Source: Nyssa sinensis (taxonomy: Eukaryota > Streptophyta > Magnoliopsida > Cornales > Nyssaceae). From it: 64,000 bases of DNA. Numbering within the stretch: position 1 is the first letter of the stretch; each line of letters begins with the position of its first letter. Position numbers and translations under genes: made by a program. This document shows positions 34,691 through 46,746 of the stretch, piece after piece. The notes beneath the pieces were generated by a model. It was not told where the DNA came from, made no database searches, and was given only the letters and a program-made list of their open reading frames with translations. Location: NCBI GenBank assembly GCA_008638375.1, contig CM018052.1:15404450-15468449 (forward strand), read 5' to 3'.

Positions 34691-37269
34691 AGTTCTGGGT
34701 TTTTCACCACAAGATCTGCACTCTCATAATGCACAGTACAACGTGCTCAACTCACACCATGTCCAAGGAATCACACTATGCCAATATGCTTTGATTCCAC
34801 CATGCCATAATGTTATCTCAATAAAGCATCATATCCACACATGAAGCATGCTTTAAATAATGTATTACACAATAACATTCAAATCAGAAGATCCTTTCAT
34901 TAAGGTTACATGCCATACATAGTCCATTTACCACATGTTTTAAGTCACATATTTCATAATCCCAACAATTCTCGAAGAATATAATCCACACATTATGCTA
35001 ACACATGCAATATACACATAGTCATGATTCTCATTCATCACCAAACTTTCAAAAAGATAACAAGGAACACACAAGCATATGAGCAACCAAACAAATATGT
35101 GAATCATCAAGTTAACATAGCAATTACTCCTAAACTTAATTCTATTTCTTACTTAGCACAATATATCGTACCTAATGGGTTGGTCTCAACCCTAAGAAAT
35201 CGTGCTCGCGGTGTAGCCGAACTAATCAATGAGAATGTAGTCCACCTACTGTATCTGTCCAGAGAGTTAATCAGTCTTCTCCTCTCCCTTCAGTGTTCCT
35301 AAGATTCATGAAATCTAACTCAGTCCATTTGCTACTTGAATTATGCTATTCATCAAATTTTATGTTTTTATTTTATGAGTTTCTATTTCACTGAAATAAA
35401 CTCTACCATTGAGCCCGGAATGCCGAACTAAGTCGGTTTAGGCTTTCGCAAAATTTAATTTGGATATTCGGGCTAAAAAGGGTAAAATGGTAATTTTGTC
35501 ATTCTTACCCCAGACCCTACCGTGGTCCTCAGAATATTTCATATATCTTATATAAAATTTTCTAAGTCTGTTGGACTTCATTTGGTATCTGCTTTTGATC
35601 ATCGGAACACATTGGTCATTTCATATTTTATATGTTGACTGTTCTGGAGTCTTAATTATACTTAGGACAATTTATTAGATCAAATTGGCCTTTATTTGGT
35701 CTCACTTTGCACTTACCATGCTCAAGGGCATTTTGGTCATTTTATGTTCTATGGAATTTTGTCCCCGATTCAACATTTAATCATGTGTACAGTGTCACGA
35801 GTATCTGGGTTTCTATCAGTATCAATTTCGTCTCATTTGGACTTCATTTGGGCTTCGTACAGCATCAGGGGCATTTTAATAATTTCACATGTTGTATAGC
35901 TAATTTTTCGGGACCTCGGTTCGCAAAATGGACCTCACTATTAGGTCCAGAATGTCCAACATAGTTAAATTGGACTATTCTTTATGTTTAATTAGCCCTG
36001 GGTATCACTAAGGGTATTACAGCCGTTTACCATTTGCGTGTCTTTATTTTTCGGGGCTTAATTTCCCAAATCGGACTCCACCTTGAGTCCGAAATGCCCG
36101 AAATAGTAAAGATACACTATTTATTTATTTTATTTGGACTTCGTTTGACTCATTTAGTGTCTAATGGTAAAATAGTCCTTTTATAAAATAATGAAAATAA
36201 TTATTTTATTATTTATTTATTTTTCAGGGGTTAGTATGCATAAATTTTTCAGAAGCTGGGCCGGAATAAAATATTCAAAACTGTTGGGGTCAAAAGGTAA
36301 TTTAGAATAGTTTTAGTTCAGTTTATTTCATTTGAGCCCTGAACCATTGGGTTCACTAGGTTAAACCCTAGACCGGACCAGAACCCTCATGAACCAGCCG
36401 GTTCAGATTATTTGATGAACCGGAGTAACATGTCCCTATTAAACCCCTTATCCAAGGTTTAGGTTATTCTCAAACCTGATTTCCAATTTCTTACAGTTGT
36501 AACCAAACGGGGAGAATTCCACTTTAACTAACCTCTTAAACGGCGTTGCTGGACTAACACCATTTACGCTCTGTCGGGTCCCGACCCGACCCGACCCAAG
36601 TCTGGGCCCAACTGACCCGTCTTCCCCCACGAAATTTCGGCCACTGTTCCGTCATCGCCTCTATTACAGTTGCTAGAAACTACAGGTTTCTTTTTGATTT
36701 TTCTCACGTTTTTCACGTCGATCTTTTATAATTTTTACACCGATTTAATCCTGGAACTCTAACAAACATCCTAGAACAGATTTGAACCCTAAATAGACCA
36801 GTTTTCCAGCACCCAATCACTATTCTAGCCATGCACCAGTGGGGATAATATGGCCATAAAATGGCCATTTTCGGTTCATTCTTCTTGATTCGAAGTGATT
36901 TAGAATCCTGGAGTGATTTCCTATCAATCCCCATTCTCAAGATTTAGTTTGGTTTAACTTCTTTTCTAGGCGAGCCTAAAGCTCCATTAATGGCAGCTAT
37001 GTACAGCTTACGGTTATGGGTTGTTCTAGGGTCCAATCTTACCCCTATTTCTTACCCTCAACATTTTAGATACATGCATGCAGTCACAAGGCTCAATTAA
37101 TACTAAAACAGTACCAAAAATCCAAAAAAAATCAAAATAGTTTTGAAGCTCTATACCTTTCCGACAGTGAACCTCTCTCTCTATTCGTGGCTCAACCTTG
37201 GCCCTCTCAGTCCCCTTCAAGTTTGCTCAACCTCCTCAGTTCCTCACCTTGCCTTCTTTCTTTCTGTTT

Positions 37270-37720
37270 TCTACTCTCTCTCTCTCTCTCTCTCTCTCTA
37301 ACTCAAACATATACACACCTATACACATCATCACACTCTCTTTCTACATCAGACCTGCAGACACACACACTCAACACCCCACCTACTTTATTCACTTACA
37401 CACTCTTTAACTTTTTGCACTCACACTCTCACACGCAACACATGTATATATATATATATTTAAAACACACACCACACACTCCAGCACACACACACACACA
37501 CACACTAATACTAATCGACACACAACATACATACACAACACTGTATACTTGCGATCCCCTACTTCCCTTTTTAGTGTACATATATATATATATATATATC
37601 TATATATATATATACATATATATATACAGTTCACTATACACACATATACACTACACATTACACTATTTACTTATACATATATAATACACATATTATACAT
37701 GTATATATATATATATATCT
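37270..37720. repeat. CT, CA and AT microsatellites
   Basis: CT run at about 37275-37299, CA run at about 37486-37505, AT runs at 37445-37460, 37579-37630 and 37700-37718. The frame at 37187-37684 through these is an artefact. Confidence 0.9.
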
Positions 37721-38509
37721 CTCCATATACGTACGTATGTATTAAATTTCGGGCGCGTACACATACACTCATATTTCGCGGCCTATACTTATACACGTAC
37801 GTATGTATGCATGAAAATACATGCGTGCACGTATTACGAGGCATGGTTCAGGGTTACTCGGTGTCGCGCGATCTTGTTATATAAAATAACCCGTTGTTAT
37901 TCCCACAATCGCTCAGTCTATTAAATGTCACGATATAGAGCTTTAACAGGTCGGTTTACAATTTGGTATTTCACTACTCGACCGGTCTACCCTGGTCTAC
38001 GTGTCATCCCGTGTCAGGGTCTCACCTATGGTTCTCTACTGTTTAAAACAAAAAGTTTTCCCCCAATTTTCCTGGTCTCTACAGAGTTTGCATGGGTGTG
38101 TCATGCACATTGTCATTACATTGTATGGATGATTTGAACGACATGTAGATATAAATGTATACTTGCACAGGCCACACCTTGATTTTGTTCCTTGCATTAG
38201 CATTGTATTATACCAGTAGTTGAAATGACTCATTCATGGGATATCATATTACAGATAACGTTCCGGCTACATGAGACTTGACGAGGTCTAAATGAAAGAA
38301 AGGACTTGGAACTACATTTGGCCCTTGGGGCATATTTTGTGATGTAAGGGTTTAAGCTCAAATGATGTGAACAATATGTTATTTTGAATGTACTTTAAAT
38401 GTTTCTGTGTTGAAGAAAGTGAATGCCCGAGTAATTGAACCCATTAGACTATCTTTTATTTAACTTATTTCACTCACTCCCCGGGTTTGTGGAAATTCGG
38501 GACGTGACA

Positions 38510-40680
38510 CTATATGTATTTTAAAGTGATATTTTTTTACCGTTTAATCATGTTTAATATTTTTTTTATAAAATGATTTATTGTTTAAGTTATTTTTGGT
38601 AAGATTTTTAAATTTATTCGAAATAGAATGATTTGTTTTTGAATTTTAAATTATGTTATTACGTATAGAGTTTATTTCATATGATTATTACTATCAATCA
38701 AACGAGATTTTCATTATACATTATCATTCCCTTTCATTGACTTGAAATTTTTTATGTCGTATCACCATTAGTCGCTTTCAATTTTCATCATATAAGTTGT
38801 CGATACTGCATGTTTGCTCATAGAAAGTATTTGGTTCTGTTTTTTTTTTTCGTTTTCATTTTTTTTCTTGTTTTTGTTTTGTTTTTAGTATTTTTCTTCT
38901 CGATTTATTTTTTCAATGAACTCCAATTGAAATATTATCCTGCATATTATGTTTTAAATTTGAATTTTACCGTAATTATATTTTGCATTTTAGTTGCGGT
39001 TCTTGCAATTACATAATTTTTCCTAGGTAGGTAAATATTTACCTTATGTTCATATACGTAAATTTTCCCATGTAGGTAAATTTTTACCTTACTTTCATAT
39101 CCTATCGTTAATGTTTCCTATTGAGTTAGGATAAAAAGATAAAATTTTACCCTAACTCAAACTCCTCATCACTTGAGAAAAGTAATATTTTCTTTTCCCT
39201 TTCCCTATATCAAATCTATTTGTTACCAAGTGAAAATTCATATTTTTGAGAATAAGTATTTTTTGACTTATTCTCTGAGTGATACAATCTTTGATTTTGT
39301 TTTTTATCCTATAAAATAGGAAACCGCATAATTTTTATCATTTTTTCCTTTTATTTTTGAAATCAAATTGTGTTGCGTCTTTTAAGGAAATGTTCCTATA
39401 TTTATGAGTGCAACATTTTGGTGATCTCTATAAAGGGTTTTTGGTCTAAAGAATAAAATGTGGACTTGGTTCTATAGCACTAAAATACTTGGACTAGAGG
39501 ATAATTTTGCACTTTCATTTGTCTTAGACAGTCGAACGACTCATAATAATAAGGGCCCTTCAGCTTTAATTCCTTTAGTAAGACAAATAATGTTATAGAG
39601 TCCACTTTCCAAACAATTAACTCAATGAGTCCACTTCCTTTTTTTAGTACCAAAATAACCGTATTTCAAAGTGTCAAAAATTCAAGAAATGTGTAAATTT
39701 TGAAATAAAGAATGGAACACGATCACCAGAAAAATGCCTTCTAATTCGAAACATGCACAATAATAAGTACCTCACTATTCCAAAACCTACGCAATTGATA
39801 GATATTCAGCAAAAATATAAGACTTCCCAAAAATACAGTGATAATCTATTAGATTACAACCTTCGAGAAGGATTGTGTAACATTCCGGTCGGTGATGCTT
39901 TGTGTGTATTCAATCTCTGGTCAGGTGTGCGAACTTCTGTGTATTTGTTGAAATGAAAGTTTAAAAATCGAAGAATAGAAAGTGTACAAATTGAAGTTAA
40001 GGTAACAAACAGAAGATTCAATGGCGCAGAAAGGTAAGATGCTATACAATCCTTTATAAACTCAATGAAATTTGTAAATACAATAACCTTAATTGGGTTT
40101 TTTTTTTTTAATTTTTTTAGGAAATTACAGTGATGAATTGATGTTGATTGTTACAATATTGTGAAATATAACTTAGTCTTTCTCATTAACCAAATATTTA
40201 TTTGTAAATAAAATTAATTTTACAATCCATATTTGTATTTTAGTTGTGAAAAGAATTTATATGTGGACACGTTCATAAAGGAAAGACTTAGTGGAGGGTT
40301 TTCAAAATATCTTTCAATTATAAGCAAAAATTTGGAGTCGAAACCAACACCAATAACAACTTGCCCACAACAAACTAGTGGATCATAAGACACAAACTAT
40401 ACAAACTTATTATGCATAAGTTCAAACACAGTTATTAAACATATTGTGATTCAAATGATGTTTCAGGCTTGAATGCGGGATTATACTTTGCTCCATATTG
40501 AAGCAATACACGAGTAACGGTAACTAAAGGAAGATTTTGATTTGAAAAATGCAAGGGAAATGAAGGCAACCCTCATTAGGGCATTCCTTTATGAAGACAA
40601 CAAGACAATTTTTAAAGAAAGACGGAAATCAAAGAAGTGAAAGAAATGAGAAGTTGAATTAGTCAGTGATAGTAGACAAA
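38510..40680. other. AT-rich intergenic DNA
   Basis: No recognisable protein. The frame at 38810-39016 is Phe/Val-rich only because it reads a T-rich tract. Notable palindromes lie at 39026-39160. Confidence 0.6.
39025..39160. repeat. Cluster of three palindromes
   Basis: AGGTAAATATTTACCT (about 39028-39043) is a perfect 16-bp palindrome. AGGTAAATTTTTACCT (about 39075-39090) is nearly so. Then TTGAGTTAGGATAAAA (39121-39136) pairs with TTTTACCCTAACTCAA (39145-39160), two 16-base arms with one mismatch across an 8-base loop. Confidence 0.85.
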
Positions 40681-40683
40681 AGT

Positions 40684-41370
40684 GTGTTGACAGTTTTTTG
40701 TTGGATAATGTGTAACTTTTAACAAATTGATAGTAATGTTGTTGTAAGTTTACATTTTTGTTGATGAACCATATGATCTCAGGTGAATGGAAAAAATGTT
40801 GACTGAAAATTTGTCGATGAATAGTAAGCATAAGTTCCAGGCATGTGTGGGCTATACAAGTGGATGTTAAAGTAGTCACTCAAATATATGCAAATCAGAA
40901 ATGAAAAATGATGGCCAGGGAAAGGGCGTAAGTGTAAGTCCTCTTACACTTCCTTATATGAAATTAAAACTTTAACAAACTACAATTTTTATGTAAAAAA
41001 TGAGATACACAAAAAATAGAGCCACTGTGTTGACAGTTTTTTGCTGGATAATGTGTAACTTTTAACAATTTGACAATAATGTTTTGGTAAGTTTACATTT
41101 TTTTTGATGAACCATATGATCTCAGGTGAATGGGAAAAATGTTGACTGAAAATTTGCCGATGAATTGTAAGCATAAGTTTCAGGCATGCGTTGACTGTAC
41201 AGGTGGATGTTATAGTTGCTATTTAAATATATGCAAATCAGAAATAAAAAATGATGGCTAGAGAAAGGGAATAAGTATAAGTCCCCTTGTTCTTCCTAAT
41301 ATGAAATTAAAACTATAACAAACTACATTTTATATTTAAAAAATGAGATGCATTAAAATAAGGGAGCCAC
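40684..41370. repeat. 343-bp tandem duplication
   Basis: The sequence from GTGTTGACAGTTTTTTG at 40684 recurs at 41027, and both copies run to a GAGCCAC near 41025 and 41368. They differ by scattered substitutions, so the duplication is not recent. Minus frames in each copy (40589-40879, 40989-41174) are similar only for this reason. Confidence 0.9.
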
Positions 41371-42257
41371 AAAAAATTGTACAATGTGGGGATATTTCTC
41401 CTAAATAAATTTGGGAAAACATTAATAAGGGCATGCAAGACTATACTTCTAACTAGGAATATGCATATGATATATTCAAAAAATTATGTTTACTTATACG
41501 TTTGGTCATCTTCGGAAGTAGAAATTGTACCATTATACACTTTTATGTAACTAAAAATAAAAAATGATTAAACGACATCAGTTTTTGTTTACAAAATGGT
41601 ATCTTAACAAATGGACGGACCTTGTAGAATAAGGAGTGTGATACCACCAATAAAATAAATAAACAAATAATGAAACAAAACTTTAAACAAATTTATTAAA
41701 ATGATAAAATTGTTGGTAACATAAGATTTTGAACACGTCAGAGATTTCAGATAGGTTCTTTACAACCCTTACGATTGTGGTGTCTCATTTGGCCATACCT
41801 ACCTCACCTAATCTCCCTGATCAACTCACTTCTAGAACAAATTCTCTTGTTTTTAGGACATCTAGGTTGCTTCTTCGACAATGGTGGTAAAATAAATGGT
41901 TCGGCACCATCAAAAATAGGTTTCTCTACAAATGCAATAGGGTAAATCGATTCGGCATGAAATTCCTTAAAACAACTTACGTGGAAATAAGCATCAACAA
42001 ATGAGTCCAAATCTCTCCTTGACTCTTGGATATCAACAACAGCGTGAGGACAAGGGAAGCCATTAACTTGCCATTGATGACCAGAACATAAATGCTTAGT
42101 GAGATCAACAATAATAGACGGGTGCGAATGGATTTCAAATACATCAACAGAGGACTGACTAACAACCCATGATCTCCCAATATTGGCAATGAACTCCAGT
42201 TTCAATTCAATTTTGGGATAAAACAATCCATCCCAATCCTTACACATCTCTCTCATA

Positions 42258-43020
42258 CTCCAATTTGGGCTTTTATACCGAAAATGGTAAAATGGTCATT
42301 TTGCACTTTTACATATTTCTATTTTTTAAAACCTATTCTCACAAATCAAACTTCACCGTTGAGTCCAGAATGTTTGAAATAATAAGAATTCACTATTCAT
42401 TTAGTTTAATCGGAGTCCGTTTGACTCACATTTGACTCAAGGGTAATTTGGTCATTTAGCATTTTTACGGGTATTTTATTTTTTGGGACTCCATCTCATA
42501 AAATGGACCTTACCATTGGATCTAGAAGGTCCAAAATAGTAAATTTATACTATTCACTTGATTAATTTGGGTATCGAGAATTAATTTAATAATTAACTAA
42601 ATTAATTATTTTAATTAATTAAATTAGTTAATATAATTATAATATATACTATTTGGGGTGAAATGAGACCACGTGCCTCAGTGGCACAGTGGTCCATGCT
42701 TCATGGCTAAGCCCTTACGTTTCGGGTTCCATTCGAGGGGGCAGTAGCCCCCCATATTTTTTTCCTTTTACTTAAACCAAACAGTGGATTACTGTTTAAA
42801 TCCAAGATAGGACAACCCTATTCCCAAACAGATATCAAATAGGCCTGAAATTCCAGACCCTAAGCAGCCCATATCTTATTTAAAATTTGAAGCAAAACGA
42901 CACAGTATGACTTAGGCTTCCCTACGGGTGGGTCGGGTCTGACCCGAACCCGATCCAAGCCTTGACCCGCAACCCATTTCTTGGTTCTTCTTCTTCGGTT
43001 CTCCAATCGTCTCCCCTGGT
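42258..43020. mobile_element. 763-bp LTR-derived insert in the MULE gene, TSD TCATA
   Basis: TCATA at 42253-42257 and 43021-43025 flanks the insert, and removing it rejoins the MULE frame (VKIM then REMCKDWDG). The content matches LTR-internal sequence, for example the AAATGGTCATTTTGCACTTT block and CACCGTTGAGTCCAGAATG also seen at 25800-25890, and GGGTCGGGTCTGACCCGAAC as at 26402. It has neither LTR ends (it begins CTCCAATTT and ends CCCCTGGT) nor terminal inverted repeats. It holds a tRNA-like segment at 42682-42735. Confidence 0.82.
42682..42735 (+). other. tRNA-like Pol III box A/B segment
   Basis: TGGCACAGTGG (42682-42692) is an almost ideal box A, and GGTTCCATTCG (42725-42735) is close to box B with one changed base. 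Spacing is about 33 bases between the boxes, as in tRNA genes and plant SINE heads. Confidence 0.55.
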
Positions 43021-45203
43021 TCATAATTTTGACGCAGACCAAGTCAACCATTTTTTGTGACAGGAAGTTATCAAGCCTCACAAATTTGGAAATTGAAAGA
43101 TTCAACAACATTTGATGTCATTTCACCATAACGATCTCCTTCAAAGTAAAGATTTGCCTAATACTAGAAAGGCAAATCATCTATGAATCTTTCAACTCTC
43201 TTGCCACCCTCATTAACAAACTCAGTAAGCTTTGAATGAAACAATGAAATGATTGGTGCATATGCACACTGGCAAAACTTGTAAACTATCCTCTCTCTAG
43301 ATGCTTTCTTGGTGCCCGACAATTTGTCCCTTAAGTTCACCTTAAGATGATGCATACAAAAATCATAGTAACAATCTGAGAACACTTTACGAATGGCATC
43401 CAAAAGACCCAAATTACGCTCAGATATAATGTGATCTTCCGTGAATCACTGAAAACTTGGGATAGGTGCAAAGAAAACCAAGACTAGATGTCTTTGTACT
43501 CTAAATCGACCCCCACAAACGCAACCAGAAAAAGTCCAACAAAGAATAAGAAGTAATAAATAATTAGAAGGTAACATAATGATGATATTGAAAAGATATC
43601 ATTACATACATTAATGTGAAATAAAAAAAAAGATAAATATATGATATTAATTAATAAAAACTGTAATAAATTTAGTAATGTAGACATAACAATTTTGTAC
43701 ACTGATATCAAACAACAATGAAAAAAATTGGGTAAATTGTATAATTCTACACGAGATCTATTCATATAATTGAAAAATAATAAATACATAGAATCGAAAC
43801 TTTACCACCAGGTTGTGCCATTAAATTCAGAAATTGGAGTACGTATGTGTAAAAAAAACTAATGTACATATTATTAAACCATGCACACTAATAATGAGTT
43901 AAGCAAGACACAAAAACAAACAATGTATAAATAATAGTCCATAACTAGTACTATAAAAACATATAGATTGTGATAGTGATGTGCAGATTGTGTTATTAAT
44001 CATGTATAGTGATTCAGGATAGAAGGTAAAATGTAAAGTGTTGAAATAAAAATACAAATTTGTATAGAAAAAATACGCACAAACAAAAGAAAAAAAAACA
44101 TAAAAAAAATGAATAAAAGAAATTGTATCTAGTGAATCAATACCTTTGTTTCCATCTTTTGTAACGACAGTAAGTAAGGTCCCTTTATACCTCTTTTTTA
44201 AAAACGTCTCATCCAGAAAAAAAAAAATCAGTCGACAATAAGTGAAATAATCTCTTAAATCTATTTTGTGTCTTCATCAAAATCCATTTGAAAGAAACTA
44301 CCAGGATTAACCTTCCTAAGTTTGTCAATGTACTAACCTAAATGATCGAATGACAAAGTCTCGTCCCCATACAACTTACTTTTAAATTTCTCCACGCCTA
44401 ACCATGCACCGTGGTAACTTAAATCAACGACATAGTTTTCTTTGAAAAAACATATCACGTCAATTGGACAGGTCAACGGCCGACCCCGAACATGCTCAAG
44501 TATAACATCTCCAACCAATTTTGAACTTATACGCAGATTTTTAGATTTGTGGGCAAACACTCCACAAGGGTGTAAATTATTCATTCTACGAATGTAAAAA
44601 AGACGGCACTTTTCAATCGAAGCATGTACACACGACGTGTAACCTTTTGTTTCCCAAAACCATTTAGCAGTGACTCTTTCTTTGTCATTCTTTAGGTATT
44701 TGAACTCGAATCATGCTCAATCACATATTTACAAAGAGAATTGCAAAACTCAGCAGCCCCACTTTCGAAACATTGACCAACATCACAAGCAACATTTTTC
44801 CAACTGGATGACAATAGTGACTTTTCCTCATTAGTACAAAATGAAGGCAAAAATTGGACTCACAATCGTCTGCTTGTCGCCAATCAACCAGTAAACAATC
44901 TGTATCAATTCCCACATTTGTTGTCCCACAACCACTAATATTTGAAAATTCAACAAACATATCGACCATTTATTCACTAGTTGCTTGTAATATGAACACC
45001 ATATTGTTAAAGTCTTCGTCACTCTCTAACAAACACTTTGCATGGCCTTTAGTAGAGTAATAGACACAAAAATTATCAACCGAAAAGTTATTCCATCGAG
45101 CACAAATAAACTTCATAAGATCATCAAATGTACGTCCACTGCACCACTTGAAAATAGTTGTACAGTCATCATGGTTAACCAGAAATAATACTGAACAGTC
45201 CAT

Positions 45204-46746
45204 TGAACCTGCAAAACTGTGAAAAGAAATATATTAAAATACTTGAGGATTGGGTTTATTCACTTACAATACTTATCTAACCTGTATAAATATACAATAT
45301 TACACAATAGAAATTATGAGTTTACATTTATTAGGTTTCAAATGATACGCAATAGAACTTATATGTTACAGTTTGTATTTTATAATGTTACTGTAACTGT
45401 TTCGGTGTTAAAAGTACTTTGTGTCATTGTAACCTAATGATACTTGAACATGAGGCTTTGGTTAGTGAGTTATAGTACCTATCTAGATTGTATAAATATA
45501 CACTCTGGAATGTATATTAGAGAATATAAATCCAATGCTAATAAAACACCTCATATAAAAACCTAACAATAACTTGAAAGGAAAACATTACATGTGTAAT
45601 ACGCACATGGTAATAAATTGTAACAAATTACAGAATAATCCCTTAAAAATTGTATAACAAATGAATGTTTATTACATAATATAAATGCAATGCTAATAAA
45701 ACACCTCATATAAAAACCTGACAATAACGTGTAAGGAAAACATAACGTGTAATAAGCACATGGTAATAAATTGTAACAAATTACAGAATAATCCCTTAAA
45801 AATTGTATAAAAAATGAAACACCCGTATCTAACCAAATGAAAAACTGGTAAACTGTACAAATATAAAATATTACACAAAATAATGCAATGAATAAAGAAA
45901 AGTCTCAAATATATACATTATAGTAATTACAAAAAATATTGTAACTGATATTGAAGAAAATGGAAGAACTAGATAAACTGTATAATTGTACAGAATATAA
46001 AACAATCAACATTGACACTAAAAAAAATGAACAAATCTACAAATATAAAAAAAATAATTGAAAATGAAGATTGTATCTAAACTAAACTATAACAAAAAAT
46101 AACAAACAGAGAAAAATTTTAAAAAGAAAAAAGAAAAAGAAAAAGAATCAAACATAAATAAAAAAAAAAAAGGAAAAAAAAAAAAAACTAACTACATGAC
46201 CACTAATTGATTGAAAAAAAAAAACAGTTGATCAATAAGAACCAAATAAATTGATTAATAACTAACAATAAAATCAAAGAAAAATATAGGAGACTCACCT
46301 GAAATGGATTCATCAGAACTAACAACTAAGATAGTATGTGGAAATCGAAAAAATGGAAGAAAAATATGAAGCACCAAGCAAAACAGGGACAAAAAAAGTA
46401 AAATAGAGATTAGAATCTTGGTGGAAAGGGATTGAGCAACATGGAAAGTATTTTGAATTCAAAAAAGTGTGATTAATAATCCAAAAATAAATCAAAGTCA
46501 CGTACAAAATCAAATCCTAAACAAGCTACAATATTTATGGAATTACTACAAATGGATGAAGGGTCTTGCAACCAAAAAAATAAAATAAAAACAAATCAAC
46601 CATATCATCAAAATTGTCCTTAACACTAAACAATAACCATGCAATGTCCCTCACGTTAAAAAAAGACTAATGATGGATTAAGCAATAATAAATATAGAAT
46701 TTTAGAGAATACCTGATAATTCACTCTAATTATAATTATACTATAT
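45204..46746. other. AT-rich flank upstream of the MULE gene
   Basis: No coding similarity. It holds a 155-bp tandem duplication (45525-45830) and A-rich tracts at 46120-46230. It ends with TATAT, the left TSD of the copia element. Confidence 0.6.
45525..45830. repeat. 155-bp tandem duplication
   Basis: AATGCTAATAAAACACCTCA occurs at 45534 and 45689 and the similarity extends through GAATAATCCCTTAAAAATTG in both copies. The copies differ at a few positions. Confidence 0.88.

Larger units (their letters stand above)
33939..38083 (-). mobile_element. Solo LTR, 4.1 kb, TSD GAGTT
   Basis: Starts TGTCACGCCCCAAATTCCCG, ends GGTCTCTACA, and is flanked by GAGTT at 33934-33938 and 38084-38088. Its left half is close to the LTR at 24473 (shared TCATCTGAAATGGT...CCCA and GTGCGAGTGTACAGTTATAT). 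A threefold short repeat with CGGATCGCTCCCGTTGGTT lies at 34550-34680. The palindrome-bearing modules fill 35450-36230. CT, CA and AT microsatellites (37270-37720) lie near the right end. No coding domain is present. Confidence 0.93.
23786..38509 (+). mobile_element. Ty3/gypsy chromovirus-like element, decayed and truncated on the left
   Basis: Plus-strand order: leader (23786-24361), gag (24362-24472 and 27545-27900), protease remnant, RT fragment ending near 29385, unrecognised 1.45 kb, polypurine tract, 3' LTR 30867-38509. RNase H, integrase and chromodomain are absent. The tract GACGAAATTTCTTTAAAGGGG before the LTR is typical of Tekay/Del chromoviruses. Solo LTRs at 24473-27539 and 33939-38083 were inserted later. 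The Tat element appears to have landed in its leader, so the 5' LTR would lie left of the window. Confidence 0.78.
30867..38509 (+). repeat. 3' LTR of the chromovirus-like element, split by a nested LTR
   Basis: Starts TGTAAAGATTCG and ends GAAATTCGGGACGTGACA. Without the insert at 33939-38083 and one TSD copy it is about 3.49 kb. It contains AT/GT microsatellites (30975-31340, 32650-32677), a GA tract near 31433-31463, and inverted repeats such as GGACTC...GAGTCT at 33088-33106. The right flank after 38509 is CTATA. All frames within look accidental. Confidence 0.85.
41755..45203 (-). pseudogene. Mutator-like (MULE) transposase, decayed
   Basis: Minus strand. N-terminal PB1-like part (44970-45203, SGRTFDDLMKFICARW, YSTKGHAKCLLESDEDF). 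A MULE N-terminal region with HPCGVF and ISSKLVGDVILEHVRGRPL (44333-44584). The first catalytic Asp in FLDETFLKKRYKGTLL (44150-44215). An AT-rich gap that may be an intron (43545-44140). DDE segment with ISERNLGLLDAIRKVF and MHHLKVNLRDKLSG (43164-43430), then TSNVVESFN near 43085. A SWIM-like CSGHQWQVNGFPCPHAV lies within 41804-42256, and a C-terminal knuckle remnant GRYGQMRHHNRKGCK near 41765-41803. Stops and frameshifts are numerous, and a 763-bp insert splits it. No terminal inverted repeats were identified. Confidence 0.88.

Noticed and set aside
37187..37684. 165-residue Ser/Thr/Tyr/Ile-rich frame
   Set aside because: It reads CT, CA and AT microsatellites in a solo LTR; low complexity, no conservation signal.
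38810..39016. Hydrophobic 68-residue frame that could look like a membrane protein
   Set aside because: It reads a T-rich tract; composition explains it.
40589..41174. Two similar minus-strand frames suggesting a gene pair
   Set aside because: Similarity comes from the 343-bp tandem duplication; neither has a recognisable domain.
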